64,000 nt of DNA from an uncultured Collinsella sp. (GTDB lineage: Bacteria > Actinomycetota > Coriobacteriia > Coriobacteriales > Coriobacteriaceae), in NCBI GenBank assembly GCA_900539035.1, contig UQAU01000010.1, positions 1 to 64,000 of the forward strand, in the 5' to 3' direction. Made by a program: the position numbers and the translations under genes. The notes beneath the pieces are model-generated. The model was not told the DNA's origin and ran no database searches. It saw nothing but the letters and a program-made list of their open reading frames with translations. The number at the start of each line of letters is the position of its first letter. The first letter of the stretch is position 1. Positions 26,489 through 35,325 of the stretch are shown here, one piece after another.

Positions 26489-28408
26489 CTACTCCAGCTC
26501 AAACGCTCCGGTATAGAGCTGATAGTAATACCCGCGCTTGGCGATCAGCTCGTCGTGGTTGCCGCGCTCGATGATGCGGCCGTGGTCCAGACAGATGATT
26601 GCGTCGGAGTTGCGCACGGTGGACAGGCGGTGCGCGATGACAAACGTCGTGCGGCCCTCCATGAGCTTGTCCATGCCCGCCTGCACGATGGCCTCGGTGC
26701 GGGTGTCAATGCTCGACGTGGCCTCGTCCAGAATCATCGCCGGCGGATCGGCGACGGCGGCGCGTGCGATCGAGATCAACTGGCGCTGGCCCTGCGACAG
26801 CTGCGCGCCGTTGCCAGTGAGCATGGTGTCGTAGCCGTCGGGCAGGCGGGTGATAAAGTCGTCCGCACCGGCGAGCTTGGCCGCCGCGATGCACTCCTCG
26901 TCGGTGGCGTCCAGGTTGCCGTAGCGGATGTTGTCCATCACGGTGCCGGTGAACAGGTTTACGTCCTGCAGTACGACACCCAGCGAGCGGCGCAGATCGG
27001 CCTTGCGGATCTTGTTGACGTTGATGCCGTCGTAGCGGATCTTGCCGTCGGCGATGTCATAGAAACGGTTGATGAGGTTGGTGATGGTCGTCTTACCGGC
27101 ACCGGTGGCACCGACAAACGCGACCTTCTGACCCGGCTTGGCGTACACGGACACGCCGTGCAGCACCTCGTGGTCGGGCGTGTAGCCAAAGTCCACGTTG
27201 TCCATGACCAGATCGCCACGCAGCGGCACGTACTCGATTTCGCCGGTCGCGCGGTGCGGATGCTTCCACGCCCACATGCCGGTGTGGTGGTCGGCCTCCT
27301 CGAGCTGCCAGGTGTCGGGGTTCACCTGAGCGTTGACGAGCGTCACATAGCCTTCGTCGGCTTCGGGCTTCTCGTCGATGAGTTCAAAGATGCGGTCGGC
27401 GCCGGCGAGGCCCATGACCACGGCGTTGATCTGCTGCGAGATCTGGCCGATCTGTCCGCAGAACTGCTTGGTCATGTTGAGGAACGGCACCACGACGGCG
27501 ATGGACAGCGCCATGCCCGAGATGCTCAGGTTGGGCACGCCCAGCGCCAGGAAAATGCCGCCTGCCAGTGCGACCAGCACGTAGAGCAAGTTTCCCAGGT
27601 TCATAAGGATGGGCATGAGGATGTTGGCGTACATGTTGGCCTTCTGCGAGACCTCGAAGAGCTTTTCGTTTCGCTCATCGAAATCGGCCTCGGCGGCGGA
27701 CTCGTGGCAAAACGCCTTGACGACCTTCTGACCGTTCATGACCTCCTCGATATGGCCCTCGACAACGCCGAGCTCGGTCTGCTGCGCAATAAAGAAGCGC
27801 GCGGAGTTGGAGCCGAGCAGCTTGGTCATAAAGGTCATAAAGGCGACGCCTGCCACAATGACCAGGCACATCCAAACGCTGTAGTACAGCATGATAAAGA
27901 ACACCGTGACGATGACGATGGTCGTCATGAGCAGGTTGGGCAGCGACTGGCTGATCATCTGGCGCAGCGTGTCGATGTCGTTGGTGTAGTGGCTCATGAT
28001 GTCGCCGCGCTGGTGCGTGTCGAAGTAGCGGATCGGCAGGTCCTGCATGCGGTTGAACATCTTCTCGCGAAGCTTCTCGAGCGAGCCCTGCGTGACGATG
28101 GCCATGGCGCGGTTCCAGAACAGCGAGGACAGGATGCCGACGCCGTAGATGCAGGCGAGGGTGGTCACGAGCTGTGCGATCTTGGGCTGTGCAGCTTCCC
28201 AATCGCCCGACTGCCACGATTCGCTAATAATCTGCAGGGCGCTCTGAAGGAAGGTCGCGCCGATGGAGTTGATGATGGCGCAGAGCACCACGCCGACGAC
28301 GACGAGGGGCAAAAGCACGGGGTAGAAGCCAAAGAGCGTCTTGATGAGGCGCGACATGGTGCCACCCTTGCGGTTGAGCGCGCGCTCGGCGGTCGTTGCC
28401 TTACTCAT
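26489..28408 (-). CDS. ABC exporter subunit with canonical ATP site
   Basis: 639 residues, fused membrane and ATPase domains (type IV exporter). The ATG at 28408 (GGAGGCG upstream) overlaps the end of the partner gene by 8 bases (ATGAGTAA). Six membrane segments to about residue 330. The ATPase domain has Walker A GATGAGKTT, signature LSQGQRQLIS and Walker B ILDEATSSID with the catalytic Glu present. A roughly 50-residue charged linker precedes the ATPase. With the upstream gene it forms a heterodimer whose consensus ATP site uses this subunit's Walker B. The MarR gene at the head of the operon suggests drug or toxic-compound export. Confidence 0.9.
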   Translation of the reverse strand: MSKATTAERALNRKGGTMSRLIKTLFGFYPVLLPLVVVGVVLCAIINSIGATFLQSALQIISESWQSGDWEAAQPKIAQLVTTLACIYGVGILSSLFWNRAMAIVTQGSLEKLREKMFNRMQDLPIRYFDTHQRGDIMSHYTNDIDTLRQMISQSLPNLLMTTIVIVTVFFIMLYYSVWMCLVIVAGVAFMTFMTKLLGSNSARFFIAQQTELGVVEGHIEEVMNGQKVVKAFCHESAAEADFDERNEKLFEVSQKANMYANILMPILMNLGNLLYVLVALAGGIFLALGVPNLSISGMALSIAVVVPFLNMTKQFCGQIGQISQQINAVVMGLAGADRIFELIDEKPEADEGYVTLVNAQVNPDTWQLEEADHHTGMWAWKHPHRATGEIEYVPLRGDLVMDNVDFGYTPDHEVLHGVSVYAKPGQKVAFVGATGAGKTTITNLINRFYDIADGKIRYDGINVNKIRKADLRRSLGVVLQDVNLFTGTVMDNIRYGNLDATDEECIAAAKLAGADDFITRLPDGYDTMLTGNGAQLSQGQRQLISIARAAVADPPAMILDEATSSIDTRTEAIVQAGMDKLMEGRTTFVIAHRLSTVRNSDAIICLDHGRIIERGNHDELIAKRGYYYQLYTGAFELE

Positions 28409-30215
28409 GTGCCTCGCCTCCTTCCTGGGTCTGAGCTTGTGTTGCGGATGCCTCGGTGTCGGCTTCGACGGCCTCTTCGCCCTCGGCAGACATCTTGTTC
28501 TGCGAGGTAAAGGTCTCGCGGTAGATCTCGCTCGTCTTGAGCAGCTCATCGTGGTTGCCGATCTGCGCGATGCGGCCGCCCTCCATGACGATGATGCGGT
28601 CTGCATCCTGCACGGAACTAATGCGCTGGGCGATGATGAGCTTGGTCGTGTTGGGCAGATAGCTTGCCAGCCCTGCGCGGATCTTGGCGTCGGTCTTGGT
28701 GTCGACGGCGCTGGTGGAGTCGTCCAGGATCAAGATCTTGGGGCGACGCAGCAGGGCACGCGCAATGCACAGGCGCTGCTTCTGACCGCCCGAGACATTG
28801 GAGCCGCCCTGTTCGATCCAGGTGTCATAGCCCTTGGGGAAGCCGTCGACAAACTCGTCGGCGCAGGCCAGATGTGCCGCCTCGCGGACCTCTTCGTCGG
28901 TGGCGTTCGGGTCGCCCCAACGCAGGTTCTCGGCAATCGTGCCGCTAAACAGCACGTTTTTCTGCAATACCATGGCCACTTGGTGGCGCAGAGCGTCCAA
29001 GTCGTAGTCGCGCACATCCACGCCGCCCACGCGCACGGTGCCTTCGGTGGCGTCGTACAGGCGGGCGATGAGGTTTACAAGCGTGGACTTGGCCGAGCCG
29101 GTGCCGCCGATGATGCCGATGGTCTCGCCGCTCTTAATGTGCAGGTCGATATCGTCGAGCGCCTGGCGCTTCGCATGCGCGGAATACTTAAAGCTCACGT
29201 GGTCAAAGTCGATGGAGCCATCGGCGACCTCGAGCACGGGCTCGGCGGGATCGGCGATCGTGGGCTCGGCGGCCAGCACCTCGGTGATGCGGTGCGCCGA
29301 TTCGTCGGCCATGGTCACCATGACAAAGATCATCGACAGCTGCATCAGACTCATGAGGATTTGGAAGCCATAGGTAAAGATCGAGGAGAGCTGGCCCACG
29401 TCGAACAGCGTGCCCTGGCTCGTGATGATGAGCTTAGAGCCCAGGTAGATGATGACGACAAACGCGCCGTTGACGCAGATGTTCATCATGGGGTTGTTAA
29501 AGGCGAGCAGCTTCTCGGCGCGGGTGAAGTCCATCTGGACGTCGCGTGCGGCGGTCGCGAACTTCTCCTTCTCAAAGTCTTCGCGCACATAGCTCTTAAC
29601 TACGCGCATGCCGGTGACGTTTTCCTCGACGGACTCGTTAAGGGCGTCGTACTTGTGGAACACGCGCGAGAAGATGGGGCGCACCTTAAAGATGATAAAG
29701 AACAGTCCAAAGCCCAGCAGCGGAATGATGACCAGGTAGACCATGGCAACGCTGCCGCCCATGATAAACGCCATGGTAAAGGCGAAAATCAATACCAGCG
29801 GCGCACGCACGGCGATGCGGATGATCATCATAAAGGCCTGCTGAACGTTGTTGATATCGGTGGTCAGGCGCGTGACGAGTGAGGAGCTCGAGAACTCATC
29901 GATGTTGGCAAAGCTGAACGTCTGGATCTTGTAGAACAGGTCGTGACGCAGGTTCTTAGCGAAGCCGCAACTCGCATGGCTGCAGGTGACGCCGGCAGCG
30001 GCGCCAAAAGCAAGCGACGTCAGCGCGATGAGCACCAAAAAGCCCGCGGTGGGAAGCATCTCGGCTACGGTGGTGCCATCTTTGATGGCGTCGATCAGGT
30101 TGGCGGTGATAAATGGAATCAGCATCTCGCAGAGCACCTCGCCAAGCACGAGCAACGGCGTGGCAACGGTGACTTTTATATAGTCGCGGATGCTGCCCAT
30201 GAGGGTTTTAATCAT
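28401..30215 (-). CDS. ABC exporter subunit with degenerate ATP site
   Basis: 604 residues, fused exporter. The ATG at 30215 has GGGAGGAAC upstream and overlaps the MarR stop by 8 bases. Six membrane segments to about 320, then the ATPase: Walker A GGTGSAKST, signature NVSGGQKQR and Walker B ILDDSTSAVD, where Asp replaces the catalytic Glu. This is the usual degenerate partner of heterodimeric exporters such as BmrCD or TM287/288. A Glu/Ala-rich tail of about 30 residues ends the protein. Substrate unknown. Confidence 0.9.
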   Translation of the reverse strand: MIKTLMGSIRDYIKVTVATPLLVLGEVLCEMLIPFITANLIDAIKDGTTVAEMLPTAGFLVLIALTSLAFGAAAGVTCSHASCGFAKNLRHDLFYKIQTFSFANIDEFSSSSLVTRLTTDINNVQQAFMMIIRIAVRAPLVLIFAFTMAFIMGGSVAMVYLVIIPLLGFGLFFIIFKVRPIFSRVFHKYDALNESVEENVTGMRVVKSYVREDFEKEKFATAARDVQMDFTRAEKLLAFNNPMMNICVNGAFVVIIYLGSKLIITSQGTLFDVGQLSSIFTYGFQILMSLMQLSMIFVMVTMADESAHRITEVLAAEPTIADPAEPVLEVADGSIDFDHVSFKYSAHAKRQALDDIDLHIKSGETIGIIGGTGSAKSTLVNLIARLYDATEGTVRVGGVDVRDYDLDALRHQVAMVLQKNVLFSGTIAENLRWGDPNATDEEVREAAHLACADEFVDGFPKGYDTWIEQGGSNVSGGQKQRLCIARALLRRPKILILDDSTSAVDTKTDAKIRAGLASYLPNTTKLIIAQRISSVQDADRIIVMEGGRIAQIGNHDELLKTSEIYRETFTSQNKMSAEGEEAVEADTEASATQAQTQEGGEAHE

Positions 30216-30714
30216 CCAGTTCCTCCCAGGTTACACGGATTTTCTCGAGCATTTCGGCGAGCTGCTCGCGCTCGTCGTGGGTGAGCGCGCTAAAGGCCTG
30301 CTCTCTAAAGCGAATGCGGGCTGCCTGGTCGATGCGGGCGTTTTCCCGGCCGGTTTCGGTCAGGCGAATGGTGAGCTGCCGTCGATCCTTGGGGTTACGG
30401 CTGCGCTCGATGAGGCCGTTGAGTTCGAGCTTGGACAGGATCTCGGAAAGCGACCCCGGCTTGAGGTCAAAGTGCATGCCGAGTTCCTGCTGCGACATCT
30501 CGCCGCCGGGTTGCTTGGCCAGCAGGCAGATGATGGGCGCCTTGCCGGACACGCCTCCGCCATGAAAATGCATGTAATGGCCGCAAAAGCCCAGGCCATT
30601 GAGGATGCGCTTGGCAAGCTTGTCTTCTGAGCTAACCGCTTCGGGTGCATCCGCCGGCTGTGACGGGTCGCCGTCGGGCTCGTGCGAACAAAGGTTAAGA
30701 GGTTCATCGCACAT
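30208..30714 (-). CDS. MarR family transcriptional regulator
   Basis: 168 residues, first gene of the exporter operon. AAAGGAG lies about 12 bases before the ATG, a longish spacing. Winged helix: MSQQELGMHFDLKPGSLSEIL (recognition region) and NPKDRRQLTIRLTETGR (wing). The N-terminal 30 residues are acidic and probably disordered. GHYMHFHGG contains three His and may be a ligand or metal site, though this is only a suggestion. Likely autoregulates the operon through the inverted repeat at 30739-30768. Confidence 0.88.
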   Translation of the reverse strand: MCDEPLNLCSHEPDGDPSQPADAPEAVSSEDKLAKRILNGLGFCGHYMHFHGGGVSGKAPIICLLAKQPGGEMSQQELGMHFDLKPGSLSEILSKLELNGLIERSRNPKDRRQLTIRLTETGRENARIDQAARIRFREQAFSALTHDEREQLAEMLEKIRVTWEELDD

Positions 30715-30738
30715 GAATTAGTGTTGCTCCTTTCTTTA

Positions 30739-30768
30739 GTTAGGTAGTGGAATTGTTTTGTGCCTAAC
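30739..30768 (-). promoter_or_regulatory. candidate MarR operator over promoter
   Basis: GTTAGG (30739-30744) and CCTAAC (30763-30768) form an 18-bp-spaced inverted repeat upstream of the marR start. On the minus strand TTGGTT and TACCTA within it could be -35 and -10 boxes. Confidence 0.45.
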
Positions 30769-30813
30769 CAATCTAGGAGCATGAGAAATGAATGTCAAGG
30801 TACCAAACTAGTG

Positions 30814-30915
30814 GTTACGCGGTTTTACCAAACCGCGTAACGGCTCGACGCTGCAAACGCTCCTAAGCGGCAATCTGACGTTTAATCGTCGGGCATGGCC
30901 ACAAGGCCTATGCCC
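30814..30915 (+). repeat. three-copy structured element, copy A
   Basis: Stem 1 is GTTACGCGGTTT with AAACCGCGTAAC (30814-30841, 12 bp perfect, loop TACC). A conserved 46-base linker follows from 30843, beginning GCTCGACGCTGC. A second stem is GGGCATGGCC with GGCCTATGCCC (30891-30915). Copies B (52962) and C (46990) share this order. Copy A lies between the divergent marR and pyridoxamine kinase genes, so it could be in the kinase leader. Confidence 0.75.
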
Positions 30916-31043
30916 CCCATTTCCGAAACCTTTCCGCAACAATGTGGCCTCCGCGGCACCAGCGTCCGCCTGCCGTGCTCCCTGCGCTACACTTAGTCGC
31001 ACGGTGGCGCTGCTGCGCCGTGCCCAAACCAAGGGAGACCCTC

Positions 31044-31868
31044 ATGAAGAACACTCAGCTGCTGCTGATCAACGATATGTGCGGCTACGGCAAGGTCGCG
31101 CTTTCCGCCATGCTGCCGGTACTGTCGCACATGGGCTACCGTATCCATAACCTGCCGACGGCGCTCGTTTCCGACACGCTCAACTACCCCAAGTTCTACA
31201 TCCACGACACCACCGAGTACGTGCGCCAGAGCCTCGCCATCTGGGAGGAGCTCGGCTTTGAGTTCGACGCCATCTCGACCGGCTTTATCGTGACCGAGGA
31301 AGAGACGCGCATCATTTCGGACTTCTGCCACCGTCGCGCGCAAAAGGGCACCAAGGTGTTCGTTGACCCCATCATGGGCGACAACGGCAAGCTCTACGCC
31401 GGCGTGCCCGAGTCCACGATCGGTCTCATGCGTAGCCTGCTCGAGTGCGCCGACTATGCGGTGCCAAACTACACCGAGGCGTGCCTGCTCACCGATACGC
31501 CCATTGCCGAGCAAATCACGCCCGATGAGGGCAGCGCTCTCGTGGATGCCGTGCGTGCCTTGGGCGCCAAGTCGGTGGTCATTACGAGCGCTGTGGTCGA
31601 CGGTGCGAATGTCGTCATCGGTTACGACCATGTGGCGGGGGAGTACTTCACGATCCCCTTCGACCTGATTCCGGTCTACTTCCCGGGCACGGGCGACACG
31701 TTCTCGGCGGTGCTCGTCGGCCGCGTAATGGCTGGTTGGAGCCTGCAGCGCGCGACGTCCGATGCCATGCGTGTGGTGGCTGAGCTTATCGAGCGCAATG
31801 CCGACCAAGAGGACAAGTCGGCCGGCCTGCCCATCGAGGCCTGCCTGGATGTGATCGACCATGAGTAA
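31044..31868 (+). CDS. pyridoxamine kinase (PdxY-like)
   Basis: 274 residues, ribokinase-like fold, cytoplasmic. The ATG at 31044 follows AAGGGAG. NDMCGYGKVALSAMLPVLS is the N-terminal substrate-binding block, VDPIMGDNGKLY the central motif, and PGTGDTFSAVLVGRVMAG the ATP-binding motif with the catalytic Asp. It would phosphorylate pyridoxamine or pyridoxal in vitamin B6 salvage. The stop overlaps the next start by 8 bases. Confidence 0.88.
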   Translation: MKNTQLLLINDMCGYGKVALSAMLPVLSHMGYRIHNLPTALVSDTLNYPKFYIHDTTEYVRQSLAIWEELGFEFDAISTGFIVTEEETRIISDFCHRRAQKGTKVFVDPIMGDNGKLYAGVPESTIGLMRSLLECADYAVPNYTEACLLTDTPIAEQITPDEGSALVDAVRALGAKSVVITSAVVDGANVVIGYDHVAGEYFTIPFDLIPVYFPGTGDTFSAVLVGRVMAGWSLQRATSDAMRVVAELIERNADQEDKSAGLPIEACLDVIDHE

Positions 31869-32190
31869 TGCTGGCGAGGGCGGCGTCAAGCCTGCGGGCG
31901 AGAACAAGCCGCTCGGCGCGCCGCGTGGCAAGCGTCCGCGTATCCGCGTGAGCTGCGTGGACCAGCTGGGTGCGTGCCGCTGCCACCATGGTCACAAGCC
32001 GGGTGACGTTTTTGACTTCGACCGAGACCGCGGCAAGATGTGCGCCATGGCCTGCCATGTGGGCTTTCCCTATATCGATATCCTGCGCTATGGTGGAACC
32101 GTGCCTGGTAACGAGCCTGGTACGGCAAAGTTCTGCTGCCCCGAGGTCGATACACTGAACGTCTGGCTCGCCGAGATCGTCGACGAGTAG
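31861..32190 (+). CDS. TIGR04076-type cysteine-rich small protein
   Basis: 109 residues, start ATGAGTAA overlapping the kinase stop. Cys residues at SCVDQLGACRCHHGHKPGD, KMCAMACHVGFPYI and KFCCPEVDTLNVWL resemble the TIGR04076 family of small proteins of unknown function, whose core has GHKxGD, a central Cys and CP near the end. The N-terminal 27 residues are a basic, Gly/Pro-rich extension. Translational coupling to a vitamin B6 kinase is noted; no function is assigned. Confidence 0.7.
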   Translation: MSNAGEGGVKPAGENKPLGAPRGKRPRIRVSCVDQLGACRCHHGHKPGDVFDFDRDRGKMCAMACHVGFPYIDILRYGGTVPGNEPGTAKFCCPEVDTLNVWLAEIVDE

Positions 32191-32198
32191 CTGAGCGC

Positions 32199-32231
32199 AA
32201 TGTGACAAAGGGACAGTTCCTTTGTCACATT
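32199..32231. repeat. GACAAAGGGACAG hairpin family, copy 4
   Basis: AATGTGACAAAGG and CCTTTGTCACATT pair around a 7-base loop, 9 bp after a stop codon. Confidence 0.85.
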
Positions 32232-32274
32232 CGCGGGTGGCGTCCCTTCTGTTGTGCTTGTAATCTCAAATCTC

Positions 32275-32351
32275 TGCATTTCATCAGATTTTAGGTTCTA
32301 AAAATTCTGCATTTCATCGATAATCAAGCGTATAAAACTTTGCATTTCATT
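32275..32351 (+). repeat. three iteron-like repeats, exact 33-bp spacing
   Basis: TGCATTTCATC starts at 32275 and 32308, and TGCATTTCATT at 32341. The intervals are both 33 bp, close to three helical turns, and the last copy ends 24 bp before the ATPase start. The surrounding sequence is AT-rich. This looks like binding sites for a protein on one DNA face, possibly the ATPase itself or a regulator. Confidence 0.7.
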
Positions 32352-32374
32352 TGATGACACTGAGGGGAGAGCCT

Positions 32375-33736
32375 ATGCTGCGCAGGAAAATAGCGGCAGA
32401 GCTGGAGCGTTGGCTGAAGTCTGCCGAGCAAAAGGCCTTATTCATCACGGGTTCTCGCCAGATCGGCAAAAGCTATTCGATTCGCGCATTTGGCAAAGCC
32501 AACCATGCAACCTACATTGAGCTTAACCTCATGGAAAACCGCCAGGCAAAAGATGCTCTTCTCGAGGCGCGGGATGCCGATGATTTCATCAGCAGGGTGA
32601 CGCTTCTTTCGGGAAAGTCGATTGCACCAGGCAAAACGCTCGTGTTTATCGATGAGGTCCAAGAGGCCCCCGACATCATGACGATGGCAAAGTTCCTTGT
32701 TGAGGACGGGAGGTGCCGCTGGGCGTTTTCGGGGTCAATGCTTGGGACCCAGTTCAAGGGCGTCAGGTCCTATCCCGTGGGGTATGTCCACGAGCTTAGG
32801 ATGTTCCCGCTCGATTTTGAGGAGTTTTGCTGGGCAACCGGGGTGAGCGAGGGGGCTCGCCAAACGATACGCGACGCGTGTATCAGCGAGAGGCCCATTC
32901 CTGATTACATTCATGACGCGATGATGGCAAACTTCAGGACCTATACCGTTGTCGGCGGAATGCCGGAGGTCGTGCAGCGTTTCCTTGACACGCAGGGTGA
33001 CCTTGCCTCTGTTCGTCAGCTACAGTCAGAGCTCAACGAACAGTACCGGCGGGATATCTCCAAGTATGCAAGCGGGCGAGCCCTTCAGGTGCAGAGCATT
33101 TACGATCAGCTCCCTATTATGCTCGAGGGCGAAAACAAGCGCTTCGTGCTCAATTCCATTGACCCCAAGGCTCACTACGAGAAGTATCAGCGAGATTTTG
33201 TATGGCTTGGCGATGCCGGCGTTGCTCTCAAAGCCGATATCGTAACCGAGCCAAAATCGCCCCTGCTCAAGACGGCACGGCCATCGCAGTTCAAGCTATA
33301 TCAATCGGATACGGGCATGTTGATGGCGCGCTACCCCGTTGGAGTCGCCCAAGCGGCGTATCTTGATAGCAAGGAGCCCAATCTGGGCGGCATTTACGAA
33401 AACGTGGTGGCCCAGCAGCTGGCTGCCCAAAATCGCCAGCTTTACTACTATCAGACAAAAAAGCGCGGTGAAGTGGACTTTGTGGTCGATGGGCCGGATG
33501 GGACGGCTGTTCCGATCGAGGTTAAATCGGGCTCCTATTACCACGCGCACGCTGCGCTCGGTCATGTGCTTGATACGGCTGAATATGGCGTAAGGCTCGG
33601 GATTGTTTTCTCGAGAGGCAACGTTGAGCGCAACGGAGCGGTTCTCTATTTGCCGCTATATGCGACCTGGGCCCTTTCGGATGTTTTGGGCGACTCCTGC
33701 GTCGAGGGGATAAAGCTGGAGGTCAAGCCGGTCTAG
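32375..33736 (+). CDS. AAA_14/DUF4143 ATP-binding protein
   Basis: 453 residues. The ATG at 32375 is directly preceded by GAGGGGAGAG; an earlier ATG at 32354 lacks a ribosome site. The N-terminal AAA_14 domain has Walker A GSRQIGKSYS and Walker B LVFIDEVQEAPD. The C-terminal DUF4143 domain (about 190-440) contains QYRRDISKYA, GGIYENVVAQQLAA and EVDFVVDG followed by IEVKSG, a PD-(D/E)XK nuclease-like pattern. The family is common in gut bacteria, often stand-alone and variable between strains, and its role is not established. AT content is higher than in the neighbours, suggesting transfer. Preceded by the 33-bp iterons. Confidence 0.85.
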   Translation: MLRRKIAAELERWLKSAEQKALFITGSRQIGKSYSIRAFGKANHATYIELNLMENRQAKDALLEARDADDFISRVTLLSGKSIAPGKTLVFIDEVQEAPDIMTMAKFLVEDGRCRWAFSGSMLGTQFKGVRSYPVGYVHELRMFPLDFEEFCWATGVSEGARQTIRDACISERPIPDYIHDAMMANFRTYTVVGGMPEVVQRFLDTQGDLASVRQLQSELNEQYRRDISKYASGRALQVQSIYDQLPIMLEGENKRFVLNSIDPKAHYEKYQRDFVWLGDAGVALKADIVTEPKSPLLKTARPSQFKLYQSDTGMLMARYPVGVAQAAYLDSKEPNLGGIYENVVAQQLAAQNRQLYYYQTKKRGEVDFVVDGPDGTAVPIEVKSGSYYHAHAALGHVLDTAEYGVRLGIVFSRGNVERNGAVLYLPLYATWALSDVLGDSCVEGIKLEVKPV

Positions 33737-33748
33737 GGCCAGTCCCGG

Positions 33749-33779
33749 ATGTGGCAAAGGGGCAGTCCCTTTGCCACAT
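33749..33779. repeat. GACAAAGGGACAG hairpin family, copy 5
   Basis: ATGTGGCAAAGGG and CCCTTTGCCACAT pair around GCAGT, 13 bp after a stop codon. Compared with copy 1, A-T is replaced by G-C in the stem on both sides, a compensatory change. Confidence 0.85.
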
Positions 33780-33783
33780 TCAT

Positions 33784-33876
33784 GAGCGTGGATTTTCTCC
33801 CACCGAGATAACGAGCGTGGATTTTCTTCCGTATAGAGCGCACTTGAACGCTCAAAGTGGGAGATTATCCACGCTC
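33784..33876. repeat. inverted repeat with internal direct repeat
   Basis: Arms 33784-33803 and 33857-33876 match at 18 of 20. A second copy of the left arm (GAGCGTGGATTTTCTTCC) lies at 33813-33830. A short inner stem GAGCG/CGCTC lies between. Sits at a convergent junction and may terminate both genes. Confidence 0.8.
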
Positions 33877-33913
33877 GTTTTATGCCGATGGCGTGGCCCG
33901 CGACCTCGCTTGC

Positions 33914-34360
33914 CTACAGCTGCTCGAGCATGGCGGTGCAACCGGCGAGCACGTCGCGGTAGGTGGCATCGAAGTTGCCAGTGTACCAAGGATCGGCCAC
34001 GTCGCCGGGGCGCTCGGTCCAATCGAGCAAGCGCGTAATCTTGCTGTCGGGGTCGTCGCCAAAGATGCGACGCAGGCCACGCGCGTTCTCGGCATCCATA
34101 TAGACAATGTGATCCCAGTCGCCATACTCCGCGCGACGCACCTGGCGGGCACGGTGCGCAACGACGGGAATCCCGACCCCGCGTAGCTTCGCAACGGTAC
34201 CGTGGTGCGGCGGGTTGCCGATCTCCTCAGTTGAGGTCGCCGCGGAATCGATGACAAACTCCGCCGCGCGTCCAGCGCGGCGCACCAGCTCGGTAAACAC
34301 GGACTCAGCCATCGTCGATCGGCAGATGTTCCCATGACAGATAAACAGTACGCGTTGCAT
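33914..34360 (-). CDS. low molecular weight protein-tyrosine phosphatase
   Basis: 148 residues. The ATG at 34360 has AAAGG upstream and starts MQRVLFICHGNICRS, giving the catalytic P-loop CxxxxxR directly at the N-terminus as in the family; longer in-frame starts would displace it. DPWYTGNFDATYRDV holds the general-acid Asp. It would dephosphorylate tyrosine, probably with an envelope-polysaccharide kinase or stress role. No kinase is seen nearby. Confidence 0.92.
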   Translation of the reverse strand: MQRVLFICHGNICRSTMAESVFTELVRRAGRAAEFVIDSAATSTEEIGNPPHHGTVAKLRGVGIPVVAHRARQVRRAEYGDWDHIVYMDAENARGLRRIFGDDPDSKITRLLDWTERPGDVADPWYTGNFDATYRDVLAGCTAMLEQL

Positions 34361-34420
34361 AGAACGATACCTTTCATATAGAAGGCTGCTAAAGAGTCGA
34401 AGCCGGGCGCATGCCAAGTT

Positions 34421-35170
34421 TTATTTCTTGGCCAGTTTGAAGTAGCGCTCAAATATCAATTCGAAAACGTAATAGAACATCAATCGACTGTCGAGGTCCA
34501 TGCTGCCCAAGCGGATTTCTTTTTGCACGGTGTAGATAGGGTAGTCGGCTAGTTTCGAGAGAGAATTTCGAGAAAAGCCGGTGAGCGTGACGACCTTGCA
34601 TCCGCGCGTTTTGGCTATCGATGTGGCGTCAATAGACACCTGCGTCTCGCCGCTTACGGAAACGCTGAAGACCAGGTCGTTTTTGCCAAGGAGTTCTGCG
34701 TAATGCCTCATGACGTGGCGTTCACTGAGCGTATCGGTGTTCTTGCCCATAATTTTGAGCTTTTCAGCCATTTCGAGGCACGGGTACTTCGAAAAGCCCG
34801 AGCAGAAGAACACGATATGCGAGGCGTCTTGGATAAGACTCACAACCGAATCGATGACCCGGTCGTTAAGCAAATCTTTGGTCTGTACGAGCTGGGTATC
34901 GAGAGGAAGTGCCTCGATAGTGAATCGATTGCGGTCGAGCGAGGCGGAATACGATTGCTTGAGCTCCGTAAACCCCGAGAAGCCAAGCTTGTGGGCAAGC
35001 CTGACGATTGTATTGGGAGCGACGAAGAACCGTTCAGCAACGCTCTTAAGCGTGACATCGTCAATATCATCACGCAGCTCGATGATGTAGCGCATGATCT
35101 CGCTTTCGAGGTCGTTGAGCTTGCTCTCGCCAGCTCGCACATGATCATAAAAAGATTCTTGATCTTTCAT
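34421..35170 (-). CDS. MurR/RpiR family regulator (cluster A)
   Basis: 249 residues. The ATG at 35170 has GAGGGG about 12 bases upstream; longer frames lack a better start. N-terminal helix-turn-helix (LKSVAERFFVAPNTIVRLAH) and C-terminal SIS sugar-phosphate isomerase-like domain (IVFFCSGFSKYPCLEMAEKL, VSVSGETQ). It likely senses a sugar phosphate. It is divergent from a GH4 phospho-glycosidase and a PTS gene, its probable targets, and resembles the regulator at 38631 in the mirrored cluster. Confidence 0.88.
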   Translation of the reverse strand: MKDQESFYDHVRAGESKLNDLESEIMRYIIELRDDIDDVTLKSVAERFFVAPNTIVRLAHKLGFSGFTELKQSYSASLDRNRFTIEALPLDTQLVQTKDLLNDRVIDSVVSLIQDASHIVFFCSGFSKYPCLEMAEKLKIMGKNTDTLSERHVMRHYAELLGKNDLVFSVSVSGETQVSIDATSIAKTRGCKVVTLTGFSRNSLSKLADYPIYTVQKEIRLGSMDLDSRLMFYYVFELIFERYFKLAKK

Positions 35171-35325
35171 AAGATGTTTCAGCCCCTCGCATCTCGCCGT
35201 ACATATGGTACCGCTTTGTGTAGTCAAGTGAGAAATCGGTAATCGGTCAAGATTGCCTATTGCCCATGAGCTGGGCAAACGCGTGTGTCTGCCTACACAT
35301 ATCTGTGTCGCGAGCGAAATCATGT

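Noticed and set aside
26555..29882. Long plus-strand open frames opposite the ABC exporter
   Set aside because: Shadows of two ABC genes that show complete Walker and signature motifs on the minus strand.
32275..32351. Small CRISPR or plasmid origin
   Set aside because: Only three 11-bp repeats; no cas, rep or DnaA boxes. Regulatory sites are simpler.
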